33,860 bases of DNA, taken from NCBI GenBank assembly GCA_017477465.1, contig JAFUVU010000057.1:1-33860 (forward strand), written 5' to 3'. This DNA comes from Bacteroidales bacterium (GTDB lineage: Bacteria > Bacteroidota > Bacteroidia > Bacteroidales > UBA932). A model generated the notes under the pieces. That model was not told where the DNA came from and did not search any database. It worked only from the letters and a program-made list of their open reading frames with translations. Below are positions 7,898 through 16,377 of this stretch, piece by piece (the first letter of the stretch is position 1; every line of letters starts with the position of its first letter). A program made the position numbers and the translations under genes.

Positions 7898-9586
7898 ATG
7901 AAAAGATTACTGATTATATTATCCCTGGTTGCCGTGGCAGTATCCTGCCATCAGCCGGAATATGTGCTGCCCACAGCCAACAGGCAGGGCATCACCTCTT
8001 TGACGGCCTATTTTACCTTCGGCCCCTTTGTGGACCAGGAAATGGCCAAACTGGATATTTCGGATCCGGAGCAGACCCGCTTCGTGATTCCCGTACCCTA
8101 TTATTATCCGGAAACCTCCGATGACGAGACTGAAATCTACATGATCAAGGCCCGCATCATGGCAGAATTGCAGCCCAACTGCAAGATAGAACCCGCACTG
8201 ACCATCCTGGACCTTACGGAAGAGAACCATTTCACCTACACCGATGCAACGGGAGCTTCCCGCAAAATCGTAATCACGGGCGAGCGTGTATTCTCCTCCA
8301 GGGCGGAACTGCTCACCTTCGAGATTGTGGATCCTTACATCAGCGGTATTGTGGACGAGGCTCAGCACAAGGTCTCCCTCGTAACAGCCGAAGACCTGTC
8401 GTCCGTTGTGGCCAATGCCAGCGTCTCGGCACATGCCACGATCTCTCCGGATCCTGCCGAGCCGCACGACTATAACAATGGTTTCACCTACACCGTCACC
8501 GCTCCCGACGGCGTGACAAAGGTTGAATATACCGTAACGAAGGAAGTCCCCGAAAAGATCGAGTACGGCTTCAACGCCTCCAGCGTGAAACAGCTGTACA
8601 ACTTCGATCCGGTGGGGAACCTGGGCTTGCCTGCCTACACGGAGAAGGTTTACATCTCCATGGGCGTTACGGGTAACAACCTGGTAATCTGCACCGGTGA
8701 CGGATCGGCCCCGATGTATCTGAACAAGCTCACCGGTGTGAAACTGGGCAATATCAACCTGGGCGACGCTCCGGCTGCCGGCATCACCTCCGACGAAGGC
8801 GGGAACTTGCTCCTGACCAGCCACGCCGACGCAGGCGGAGAAATCTCCATCTGGACAACGGCATCCGTGGATACCGCCCCCGAGCTCTTCTACAGCTTTA
8901 CCAACGACTGCGACGTTCCTGTCGGTTATCGTATCCGTGTAATCGGCGACATCAAGGCCGATGCCCAGATTGTCCTGACAACCGAAGGCGTAGACAACCT
9001 TACTTCAACCAATAAGTTCTGGGTCCTGGAAGTCAAGTCCGGCGAGGTCGTTTCCACCAGTCTGAAGACTTCGGGTGCAACCAACATGGCCTGGGGCAGC
9101 GCACCTGTGAACAACACCGCCATTTGCGGCGCCAGCGTAAATCCTGCCGACGGCTGGTACGGTGCCGTTTATGATGCCAATGTCATCCATTGGATCAAGG
9201 CCGACGGTTCGGACGGCTCCGCAGCCGGCACCTCCGACGGAAACAGCTGGGGCTGGAATGTGAACTGCTTCGACAGCAAGCGCTTCAACAATGCCAATTA
9301 CCTGGCAACCCTGTCGGTGAGCCACTTCCCGTCATGGGGTATCGGCCCTCGTCTGTACCTGTACGACATCACCACGCCGGGCGCCCTGTCCGGAGACTTC
9401 GAATCCGCTTCGAACCTGGTCATGTCCAACACCGGTATCAGCTGGTATCAGCAAGGCGGTTATGCCATCGCAACCGGCGATGTCCTCATCGCTCCCACTC
9501 CTGACGGCTTCATGCTGTACGTATACTATTATGACCATAACTCCCAGGTTCTGGGTGCCTATACGGCGGATTGTATCAAAAAGTAA
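7898..9586 (+). CDS. DUF5018-type surface lipoprotein with propeller-like C-terminal half
   Basis: The 562-residue lipoprotein starts at ATG 7898, 4 bp after susD, with lipobox VAVSC (Cys17). The N-terminal ~240 residues hold Ig-like beta-domains (ITSLTAYFTFGPFVD and a pair of FTYT/VEYTV strands), recalling DUF5018 proteins that often sit after SusD. The C-terminal ~320 residues look like repeated beta-blades (NNLVICTGDG, YLNKLTGVKLG, GITSDEGGNLLLTSH). They resemble the C-terminal half of the BACON protein at 12038, which has LYNKANGTELS and GIANDDAGNLIVTTG in the same order. It probably serves as a surface glycan-binding or scaffold protein. Its stop codon shares one base with the ATG of the next gene, so translation is coupled. 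The DUF5018 label is from memory; the lipoprotein call is firm. Confidence 0.75.
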   Translation: MKRLLIILSLVAVAVSCHQPEYVLPTANRQGITSLTAYFTFGPFVDQEMAKLDISDPEQTRFVIPVPYYYPETSDDETEIYMIKARIMAELQPNCKIEPALTILDLTEENHFTYTDATGASRKIVITGERVFSSRAELLTFEIVDPYISGIVDEAQHKVSLVTAEDLSSVVANASVSAHATISPDPAEPHDYNNGFTYTVTAPDGVTKVEYTVTKEVPEKIEYGFNASSVKQLYNFDPVGNLGLPAYTEKVYISMGVTGNNLVICTGDGSAPMYLNKLTGVKLGNINLGDAPAAGITSDEGGNLLLTSHADAGGEISIWTTASVDTAPELFYSFTNDCDVPVGYRIRVIGDIKADAQIVLTTEGVDNLTSTNKFWVLEVKSGEVVSTSLKTSGATNMAWGSAPVNNTAICGASVNPADGWYGAVYDANVIHWIKADGSDGSAAGTSDGNSWGWNVNCFDSKRFNNANYLATLSVSHFPSWGIGPRLYLYDITTPGALSGDFESASNLVMSNTGISWYQQGGYAIATGDVLIAPTPDGFMLYVYYYDHNSQVLGAYTADCIKK

Positions 9587-10638
9587 TGAAATCCCTTTCC
9601 AGCATATGGATCATGGCAGTTCTCTCTCTCGCCTGCACGCCCAAGGCTGCGGGCGGGAGTGAGGAGTGGCCGTGGACGGAACCTTCCAAGCCGGAAGTCC
9701 CGGAAAGCACGGAGCAGAACCCTGCCATCGTAGAGAAAGGCTGGACCAATGTCTCGTCTTCCTACACAGGCCTTATCGACGGAATCCAGCTGTACCGAAG
9801 CCCGGAAAAGATGCAGAATGTCAAATCTGTGGCTTACGTAGCCGTCGCCGATGTTTCGAAGGTAAAATGGGACGTCTGGAGCATCAGCGACCCTAAAACC
9901 CAAGGAACCGACGACGCACTCAAAACGCCTCTTCAGGTTTTTGAGAGCACATCGGCACCTGTCGTTATCAACGGGGGATATTTCTTCTCGGAAGGCGGCA
10001 AGCGCTACAATGCTTCGGTCGTGGTTAGCGGAGGAAAGACCTTCGGGGTCAATCTGAACTATGCTTCCCAGGACTGGGTTACATATTATTATCCCACCCG
10101 CGGTGTCTTCTACGAAAAAGACGGCGCATTCTCCTGTGGCTGGACTTATTACACTACCTCCGGCCAGCATTACCTCTACGGTAATCCGGCTCAGAATGCC
10201 TGGGATCAAGCACCTTTGCAGGCTCCGGATGCAAACTATCCGGAAAAAGCCAAGACGTTTGACGCCGTCACCGCTATCGGCGCCGGCCCTGTGCTGGTGC
10301 ACGGGTCCAAGGTAGTGGACAGCTGGAAGGCCGAACTCTTCTACGGAGACGGTTCCGACGACAAAATGCCCGAGGCCCGTCATCCCAGGACCGCCATCGG
10401 CTATGGAAACGGCCGCCTGTATCTGTTTGTCTGTGAAGGAAGACAGATGACCGAAGGCGTTCCAGGCCTCACAACGGCCGAGGTGGCCCAGGTGATGAAG
10501 GATCTGGGCTGCACGGAGGCGCTGAACCTGGACGGTGGCGGATCCACCTGCATGCTTGCGGGCGGAAAGTCCACGGTCAAGGAATCGGATGGTTCCCTCC
10601 GTCCGGTAGGAAGTGCTGTGATCCTAAAGAAAAAATGA
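9586..10638 (+). CDS. Phosphodiester glycosidase family (NAGPA domain) lipoprotein
   Basis: The 350-residue protein has a short lipoprotein signal (VLSLAC, Cys17) and a Pro/Glu-rich linker to about residue 48. A NAGPA-type domain follows: VVINGGYFFSEGG (126-138), AIGAGPVLVHGSK (230-242), EARHPRTAIGYGNGRLYLFV (263-282) and ALNLDGGGSTCML (312-324). These are the family's hallmark blocks. The human member (uncovering enzyme) hydrolyses the GlcNAc-1-phosphate to mannose-6 phosphodiester; bacterial members are thought to cut sugar-phosphodiester links, with few defined substrates. The start overlaps the DUF5018 stop by one base and the end overlaps the GHL10 start by 4 bp, so it is translationally coupled on both sides. 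This is the main clue that the locus acts on a phosphodiester-bearing glycan. The substrate is inferred. Confidence 0.9.
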   Translation: MKSLSSIWIMAVLSLACTPKAAGGSEEWPWTEPSKPEVPESTEQNPAIVEKGWTNVSSSYTGLIDGIQLYRSPEKMQNVKSVAYVAVADVSKVKWDVWSISDPKTQGTDDALKTPLQVFESTSAPVVINGGYFFSEGGKRYNASVVVSGGKTFGVNLNYASQDWVTYYYPTRGVFYEKDGAFSCGWTYYTTSGQHYLYGNPAQNAWDQAPLQAPDANYPEKAKTFDAVTAIGAGPVLVHGSKVVDSWKAELFYGDGSDDKMPEARHPRTAIGYGNGRLYLFVCEGRQMTEGVPGLTTAEVAQVMKDLGCTEALNLDGGGSTCMLAGGKSTVKESDGSLRPVGSAVILKKK

Positions 10639-12032
10639 AAAAAATCAGTCTGATATTGCTTTTGGCAACCCCGCTGCTGCTTGCCTGTACTCCGGAGAAC
10701 GATCATCCCTGGAATCCGGAATGGGGCGGTGGTGATGGCGGTGTAACGCCGGAGGTTCCCGATCCTGTAGAGCCTCAGGCCAAACCCCGCTACGTGTGGA
10801 TTGACGCAGCCGCCAATTTCGACGACTACGGCAACAGCCGTGAGAATATCCGCAAAGACTGCAAACGGATTGCCGAAACCGGCTTCACCGATATTGTCGT
10901 CGATGTCCGGCCCACGACGGGAGACGTCCTTTTCAAGTCTTCCGTAGCCCCAGCCCTGAAGCGGATAGACCGCTGGCAAGGCAGCACCTACTCTTGGGCA
11001 GAAAGGACGGAAACGTTCGACTATCTGCAGGCCTTTATCGAAGAAGGCCATGCCGCGGGTTTGAAAGTCCATGCCGGCATAAACACGCTGGTAGGCGGCT
11101 ATCTTTGCCCCTATGGCCTGGGAACGGAAGGCATGGTATATTCGGACGAGGAAAAACGCTCCTGGTGTACCGTGCAGAACCGCCCCGAAGGGCTGCAGAA
11201 CTGCCTGGACGTTGCGGATGACTATGGTGCCCGCTTCCTGAATCCTTCCAATCAGAAGGTGCAGGAGTTCGTGCTCACCCTTATCGGGGAGCTAGCATCC
11301 TACAAGGATCTGGACGGCATAGTCCTGGACCGTTGCCGATACGATGACAGCGGCCTGATGAGCGACTTCTCGGAAGACAGCCGGAAAGCCTTTGAGCAGT
11401 ATTGCGGCCGAAGCTTCAGCTCCTTGGAATGGCCGTCGGCTATCTTCGCCCCCGGTACGGAGTATCTGGGAAGCAGTATCTCCACCCTCCAGCGTCAATG
11501 GCTCACTTTCCGTGTCAAAACCATCCACGACCTGGTGGAAAAGGCGGCTCAGAAGGCGCACTCAGTCAACCCGGACATCCAGTTTGGCGTATATGTGGGC
11601 GCCTGGTATTCCTCCTATTACACTTCAGGAGTGAACTGGGCCAGTTCCAAGTATAACTGCAAACAGGAGTACACCTGGGCCGGAAGTGAGTATCAGGCCG
11701 CAGGTTTTGCCGATCTTCTGGACTACATTTTCCTTGGAGCCTATGCTTCCGCATCGAATATCCACGGCTCCGGAGAATGGACCATGGAAGGCTTCTGCCG
11801 GCTGGGCGCCAAACGTCTCGCAGGTGCAGTTCTCTTCGCGGCGGGCCCGAATATCGGCAATGGAAGCGGCTTTGAGAATGGCGGTCAGGGGAGCCTGATG
11901 CCGGAAATCGTGAAAACCTGCATCGGCAACGCGGACGGCCTTTTCATTTTCGACCTGTGCCATATCAAGATGTTTGACTATTGGTCTTCTCTCAAAAGCG
12001 CTATAGACTCTTATCTGAAAACTGTAAACTAA
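10635..12032 (+). CDS. GHL10 (DUF187-like) glycoside-hydrolase-like lipoprotein, copy A
   Basis: The 465-residue protein has a lipobox (LLLAC, Cys18) and a Gly/Pro-rich linker to about residue 50. A TIM-barrel GHL10-type domain begins at RYVWIDAAANF, with CKRIAETGFTDIVVDVRPTTG (76-96), FDYLQAFIEEGHAAGLKVHA (128-147) and DGIVLDRCRYDD (227-238). The acidic strand end around Asp232 lies where these families place functional carboxylates. GHL10/family-10-like proteins are annotated as glycoside hydrolases, but few have proven activity. The gene starts with an ATGA overlap on the phosphodiester glycosidase gene. It is paralogous to copy B at 15097, sharing TDIVVDVRPTxGDVLFKS and DRCRYDD, so the pair probably arose by duplication. 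Activity and bond specificity are unknown. Confidence 0.8.
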   Translation: MKKISLILLLATPLLLACTPENDHPWNPEWGGGDGGVTPEVPDPVEPQAKPRYVWIDAAANFDDYGNSRENIRKDCKRIAETGFTDIVVDVRPTTGDVLFKSSVAPALKRIDRWQGSTYSWAERTETFDYLQAFIEEGHAAGLKVHAGINTLVGGYLCPYGLGTEGMVYSDEEKRSWCTVQNRPEGLQNCLDVADDYGARFLNPSNQKVQEFVLTLIGELASYKDLDGIVLDRCRYDDSGLMSDFSEDSRKAFEQYCGRSFSSLEWPSAIFAPGTEYLGSSISTLQRQWLTFRVKTIHDLVEKAAQKAHSVNPDIQFGVYVGAWYSSYYTSGVNWASSKYNCKQEYTWAGSEYQAAGFADLLDYIFLGAYASASNIHGSGEWTMEGFCRLGAKRLAGAVLFAAGPNIGNGSGFENGGQGSLMPEIVKTCIGNADGLFIFDLCHIKMFDYWSSLKSAIDSYLKTVN

Positions 12033-12037
12033 TAAAT

Positions 12038-13936
12038 ATGAAAAAGTTATTTGCAATCCTCCTTTGCGCGGGCGCCCTTGCCGCCTGCACCAAGCCGGTT
12101 GACAACGCAACCCAACTGGAGGTGAGTGCTCCGGAGTTGATAGTTCCTTCGAAGCCCAACGTTGCACAATTCACCATTACGACGGACGCTTCCTGGCATG
12201 CGGAGGTCTCCGAAAAGTGGGTGGTAGCTTCCAAGGTCAGCGGCAGCGGCAACGATGTCATGAAGCTGGCCGTCATGGCAAATCCCGATTATTCGGCCAG
12301 GGAGGCGCTCATCACCTTAAGCGCCGGGAACCTGGTAAAAACGGTCAGACTCATCCAGAACCAGCTGGACGGCATCTTCATCGACGGCACGGATGTGTCC
12401 GTTTCTTATGAAGGCGGCGAGTTCGAACTCCCCATCCAGTCCAATGTCACCCTCACGGTAGAATCCGATGCGGAATGGCTTACGCTGACCCCGCCCTCCA
12501 AGGCGCTGGAAGAATCGGTCTTTGTCTTTAGCGTAGAGTTGAATGCTGGCCGGGAAGACAGGGTGGGCCACATCACTGTAAGCGGAGAGGCCCTTGAGCA
12601 AGTCTTTACCGTCACCCAGGGTGCGTTCGAGCCCTATTTCGACCTGGAAGACGAACAGGGCGTCGGCCCTTGGGGCACCTTGATGGTTCCCCGGGAAGGT
12701 ATCACCTATACCTTTACGGCCGTCACCAATATGGACTTCTACGCAGAGGCCCCGGATGCCGACTGGATTACCCTGACTAAAGAGGGGAACGTAGTTACGG
12801 TAACCATCCCCGAGAACGCGGACAGTCCCCGTGCGGAATACATCTATATGGGCTGCTCCGTGGGCGATGAAGATTACAGCGACTACGGTGCCATGATCCA
12901 GATCCAGCAGAAAGGTACGGCCGATATCGTCCCTGACTGGAATATGGATTTCTATTGGGGTATCTTCCCGCAGGGCACGCGTGTTTCCATTGCTACCATC
13001 GGCGAATATCTGGCCATTTATTCTCCGAGCGCCATTACTCCCGGTATCCACCTTTACAACAAGGCGAACGGAACGGAATTGAGTGTGGTGGATGCTCCCG
13101 TGGAGAACATCACCGGCATCGCCAACGACGATGCGGGGAACCTCATCGTCACAACGGGTGGCAACTACCCGATCAGTGGGGAAGACCAGATTCCTTTGAA
13201 AGTGTATGTGGCAACTCCCGAAGAGGCCCTGGCCGGCAACCTGGGAAGCCCCATCCTCACCTATTACGACGGCTTCTATGGCTATGGCCTGGACAATGCC
13301 CGTATTACCGGAAATGCGAAGGAAGATGCTCTGCTGGTGATGACTTCCGGTGCTGCAGGAGGCGGAACCGCCTGCGTCGCCTGGGAAATCCGCGGCGGTG
13401 CCACCACCAACGATCCCACTGCCTATGTCACGGCAGAAACGGGCGGGGGAGACCTGTGGAACTCCTTCAGTTCTGTCTCCATCGGCCGTGGAACTGCCGT
13501 GAACCAGGGTGTGTATTTCGCCGGATACGCCGGAGACTACAATCTCCACTTCAATCCCGATTTCGCCTCCGACTGGACCACTTCTTTCGAAACGGGGTAC
13601 ACCTGGGAGGGCGCCGTCACTTCCGGTGATGCATTCACCTATGAAGGCGTTAATTACCTGGCCATTATCGGTATGAACTATTTCACCTTCGCCGATTGGG
13701 ATGGTGACGGGACAATTGACGACTATCTGCCCTGCACTTTGTGGCTGTTCAAGGTGGCCGACGATGGCTCCCTCTTGCTGATGGCATCAGAGAGATATTA
13801 TGCCACAGAGTCAGAAGAGAATTGGCAGTATGGAAACACCAGCGATATCCATGTCGCATATGAAAACGGAACCCTGTATGCTTATGTGATGGATGCTGCT
13901 GCGTCCACTTATCGCAGGTTCATCTTAGATCTTTAA
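12038..13936 (+). CDS. BACON-domain lipoprotein with propeller-like C-terminal half
   Basis: The 632-residue protein starts 5 bp after the first GHL10 gene, with lipobox ALAAC (Cys17). Three successive Ig-like BACON-type domains are visible at about residues 22-108, 113-193 and 197-288. Each shows a 'D-A-x-W' strand (TTDASWHAEV, ESDAEWLTL, APDADWITL), and the repeats end in IQNQ, VTQG or IQQKG. BACON domains are thought to bind mucin-type or other carbohydrates, or to act as spacers. From about residue 300 onward a beta-propeller-like region resembles that of the DUF5018 protein, so both may be surface glycan-binding proteins. The gene is followed by a 66 bp gap with a hairpin, the largest gap in the operon. 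No catalytic motif was recognised. Confidence 0.8.
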   Translation: MKKLFAILLCAGALAACTKPVDNATQLEVSAPELIVPSKPNVAQFTITTDASWHAEVSEKWVVASKVSGSGNDVMKLAVMANPDYSAREALITLSAGNLVKTVRLIQNQLDGIFIDGTDVSVSYEGGEFELPIQSNVTLTVESDAEWLTLTPPSKALEESVFVFSVELNAGREDRVGHITVSGEALEQVFTVTQGAFEPYFDLEDEQGVGPWGTLMVPREGITYTFTAVTNMDFYAEAPDADWITLTKEGNVVTVTIPENADSPRAEYIYMGCSVGDEDYSDYGAMIQIQQKGTADIVPDWNMDFYWGIFPQGTRVSIATIGEYLAIYSPSAITPGIHLYNKANGTELSVVDAPVENITGIANDDAGNLIVTTGGNYPISGEDQIPLKVYVATPEEALAGNLGSPILTYYDGFYGYGLDNARITGNAKEDALLVMTSGAAGGGTACVAWEIRGGATTNDPTAYVTAETGGGDLWNSFSSVSIGRGTAVNQGVYFAGYAGDYNLHFNPDFASDWTTSFETGYTWEGAVTSGDAFTYEGVNYLAIIGMNYFTFADWDGDGTIDDYLPCTLWLFKVADDGSLLLMASERYYATESEENWQYGNTSDIHVAYENGTLYAYVMDAAASTYRRFILDL

Positions 13937-13956
13937 TACTGTGCTATTTACGCATC

Positions 13957-13983
13957 TTACCCCTGGGGCCTTCCCGGGGGTAA
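13957..13983 (+). terminator. Intra-operon hairpin before the metallophosphoesterase gene
   Basis: TTACCCC (13957-13963) pairs with GGGGTAA (13977-13983) around a 13-nt loop that can itself fold. Only a few A/T follow, so it could be a weak or partial terminator, an RNA-processing site or an mRNA-stabilising stem that sets the level of the last two operon genes. It fills the 66 bp between the BACON and metallophosphoesterase genes. Confidence 0.45.
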
Positions 13984-14002
13984 AATGTTTAAGTGAGTCA
14001 AG

Positions 14003-15100
14003 ATGATGAAACGGAGATCTTTTCTGAAAAATGCCGCCTTTTTGACGGGCGCTGCGGCTGTGGCTCCGGCCGTTGTTTCCTGTGAACGCAAGGCCTCCGG
14101 GCCGGACCTCAGCATCGCTAAGGACCTGGCTTTCCGCACGGACGGAACGTTTACCCTCCTCCAGTTTACGGACACGCACTACATTACGGGAGACCCGCGG
14201 TCGGCCCGGGCTCTGGACTGTGTGAAAGAAGCGCTGGAAGCTGTTAAGCCGGACCTGGTCATCCACACCGGGGATATCCTTTTCGGAAAACCGGATCTGG
14301 ACAGTGCCCGGGAAATCCTGCAGCCGCTTTCGGACAGCGGCATTCCATGGGCAGTGGCCCTTGGGAATCACGACTCGCAGTTTGGCAGCACCCGGGAGGC
14401 TGTGTTCAAGTTGATAAGGGCAATGCCAGGAAATGTGAACCTTCCGCCCAAGGACGGGGTTTATGGCTGCTCGAACGATGTTATCACCCTGTCCGGAGCA
14501 AAGGGCGTAGAACGGGTGTTTTACCTCTTCGACTCCATGGATGCAGTAGTGCTGAAAGGGGAGGAGGACATTCACTGCTACGACTACATCCGCCATAACC
14601 AGATCGCCTGGTATCGCTCTCTGAGTGAAAAGTTTAAGGCCGATAATAACGGCACACCCGTGCCATCGCTTGCGTTTTTCCATATCCCTTTGTGCGAACT
14701 TCAGGAGGCTCTCTCTGCAGGAGTGCAGCCGCTGTGTGGCAATAACGGGGAACCCCCGTGCCCTTCGAGGCTCAATTCGGGCCTTTTTGCCCAGTTCCGC
14801 GAGATGGGAGACGTGCAGGCCATCGTCACAGGACATGACCACGACTGCGACTATGTCCTTCAGTATGGCGGCATATATTTCATCTATGGGAGATTCTCCG
14901 GAGGCGACACCATCTACAACCACCTTGGTCCTCAAGGCTACATCCCTTCCGACGGCCCCACAGCCCCAGGAACAGTTTCCGGCTGCCGTGTATTCAAATT
15001 CCGGGAGGGTACCGAAGGCTTTGAAACATGCGTCCGCCTGCAAGGCGGTCAAATTCAGCAGCTGCTTGGCTTGAAAAACCATCAAATCAAGCGTTTATGA
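14003..15100 (+). CDS. Calcineurin-like metallophosphoesterase, Tat/lipoprotein type
   Basis: The 365-residue exported protein begins with a twin-arginine motif (KRRSFLK) and has a lipobox-like VVSC (Cys27). A full metallophosphoesterase metal site is visible: Asp57/His59 (FTDTHY), Asp91 (HTGDI), Asn122/His123 (GNHD), His227 (FFHIP) and His278/His280 (GHDHD, 277-281). Such proteins hydrolyse phosphomonoesters or diesters using two metal ions. ATG codons at 14003 and 14006 are both possible. Its stop overlaps the start of the second GHL10 gene by 4 bp (ATGA), mirroring the NAGPA-GHL10 junction upstream. In context it may remove phosphate exposed by the phosphodiester glycosidase or act on another phosphate substituent; this is inference. 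Confidence 0.9.
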   Translation: MMKRRSFLKNAAFLTGAAAVAPAVVSCERKASGPDLSIAKDLAFRTDGTFTLLQFTDTHYITGDPRSARALDCVKEALEAVKPDLVIHTGDILFGKPDLDSAREILQPLSDSGIPWAVALGNHDSQFGSTREAVFKLIRAMPGNVNLPPKDGVYGCSNDVITLSGAKGVERVFYLFDSMDAVVLKGEEDIHCYDYIRHNQIAWYRSLSEKFKADNNGTPVPSLAFFHIPLCELQEALSAGVQPLCGNNGEPPCPSRLNSGLFAQFREMGDVQAIVTGHDHDCDYVLQYGGIYFIYGRFSGGDTIYNHLGPQGYIPSDGPTAPGTVSGCRVFKFREGTEGFETCVRLQGGQIQQLLGLKNHQIKRL

Positions 15101-16377
15101 AAAAAACACTCCTGTTTTTAAGTCTGCTTGGCGCGCTCTCCTGTACGGCTAAAGTTCAGGAAAAGCCATCCTTCCTTTGGATAGAGGCATCGGCAAATTT
15201 CGGGTCTTATGCCTCAGATGCGGATTCTATGGCAAGGGACTGTAAGCGCATTGCCGCGATGGGCTTTACAGATATTGTGGTCGATGTGCGTCCTACTTCC
15301 GGTGACGTCCTTTTCAAGAGCCGCGTGGCTCCGCAGTTAAGGCAAATACCGGGATGGAGTCCCAATGGCTACGTGCTGCGGGAACGCACGGCAGATTTTG
15401 ACTATCTTCAGGCATTTATCGATGCCGGTCACAAGGCGGGCCTTAAGGTGCATGCCGGAGTGAACATGATGGTCGGCGGTTGGAAGGGCCCGGGAATAGA
15501 GCACGGTATGGTATATGACAAGCCAGAACTGCAACGCTGGTGTGCCGTGGACTTAAAGGCCGACGGCAACCTTCTCAATCATGCGAAGGACAGTTCTACT
15601 CTGGGCGGCCGTTTTCTTGACCCCGCGAACCCCGAGGTTCAGGACTTCCTTCTCACCATGCTGGAAGACCTGGCTTCCTATAAGGGCCTTGACGGTATAG
15701 TGATGGACCGTTGCCGATACGACGACTACGCAATGGACGCCGGATACAGCGAGGAGGCCCGCAGGCAGTTTGCAGCTTACATCGGCCATGAGCCGGAGCG
15801 CTGGCCCGTTTTCACCGAGCCCGGTCACATCTTCCTGGACAAAGAACCTGATACTCTGGAAGTTCAGTGGCTCACCTTCCGCTGCAAAGTGATTCACGAT
15901 TTCGTGGCCCGCTGCGTGGAAACCGTGCACAACACGCAGAAAGACCTGCCCCTTGGTATCTATGTGGGCGCTTGGTTCTCAGAATATTACCGCAGCGGCG
16001 TCAACTGGACCAGTCCGTCCTACGACCTTGCCAAAGAAGAGCCCACCTTTGCCTGGGCAACACCCGAATACCAGGCCACCGGTTTTGCCGACCTTGTAGA
16101 TTTCATGCTTCTTGGAGCCTATTGCCCTGCTGCAAACGTTCATGGCGACACCGAAAAGACAATGGAGGGATATGCCAAACTCGGCCGCAAACGTCTCTGC
16201 GGCGACGTCAAGTTCTACTGCGGCCCCGACATCGGCAACGAAAAGGGCTTTGAAAAAGGCGGCAGGGGAGACTTGCTTCCCGAAATCAAGGAGACCATAA
16301 TGAAAGAGGCCGACGGATTCTTCCTCTTCGACCTCTGCCACATAAGAGCATTCGACTATTGGGATGCGCTGAACTAG
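15097..16377 (+). CDS. GHL10 (DUF187-like) glycoside-hydrolase-like lipoprotein, copy B
   Basis: The 426-residue protein has a short lipoprotein signal (GALSC, Cys16) and then directly the GHL10-type barrel: FLWIEASANF, CKRIAAMGFTDIVVDVRPTSG, FDYLQAFIDAGHKAGLKVHA and DGIVMDRCRYDD (199-210), with Asp204 equivalent to Asp232 of copy A. It lacks copy A's Pro-rich linker. The two copies align with few gaps and share many identical blocks through to the C terminus (ADGFFLFDLCHIRAFDYW here, ADGLFIFDLCHIKMFDYW in A). The start at 15097 makes an ATGA overlap with the metallophosphoesterase gene. This is the last gene of the operon; its stop overlaps by 4 bp the stop of the convergent DUF5009 gene. 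Substrate unknown. Confidence 0.8.
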   Translation: MKKTLLFLSLLGALSCTAKVQEKPSFLWIEASANFGSYASDADSMARDCKRIAAMGFTDIVVDVRPTSGDVLFKSRVAPQLRQIPGWSPNGYVLRERTADFDYLQAFIDAGHKAGLKVHAGVNMMVGGWKGPGIEHGMVYDKPELQRWCAVDLKADGNLLNHAKDSSTLGGRFLDPANPEVQDFLLTMLEDLASYKGLDGIVMDRCRYDDYAMDAGYSEEARRQFAAYIGHEPERWPVFTEPGHIFLDKEPDTLEVQWLTFRCKVIHDFVARCVETVHNTQKDLPLGIYVGAWFSEYYRSGVNWTSPSYDLAKEEPTFAWATPEYQATGFADLVDFMLLGAYCPAANVHGDTEKTMEGYAKLGRKRLCGDVKFYCGPDIGNEKGFEKGGRGDLLPEIKETIMKEADGFFLFDLCHIRAFDYWDALN

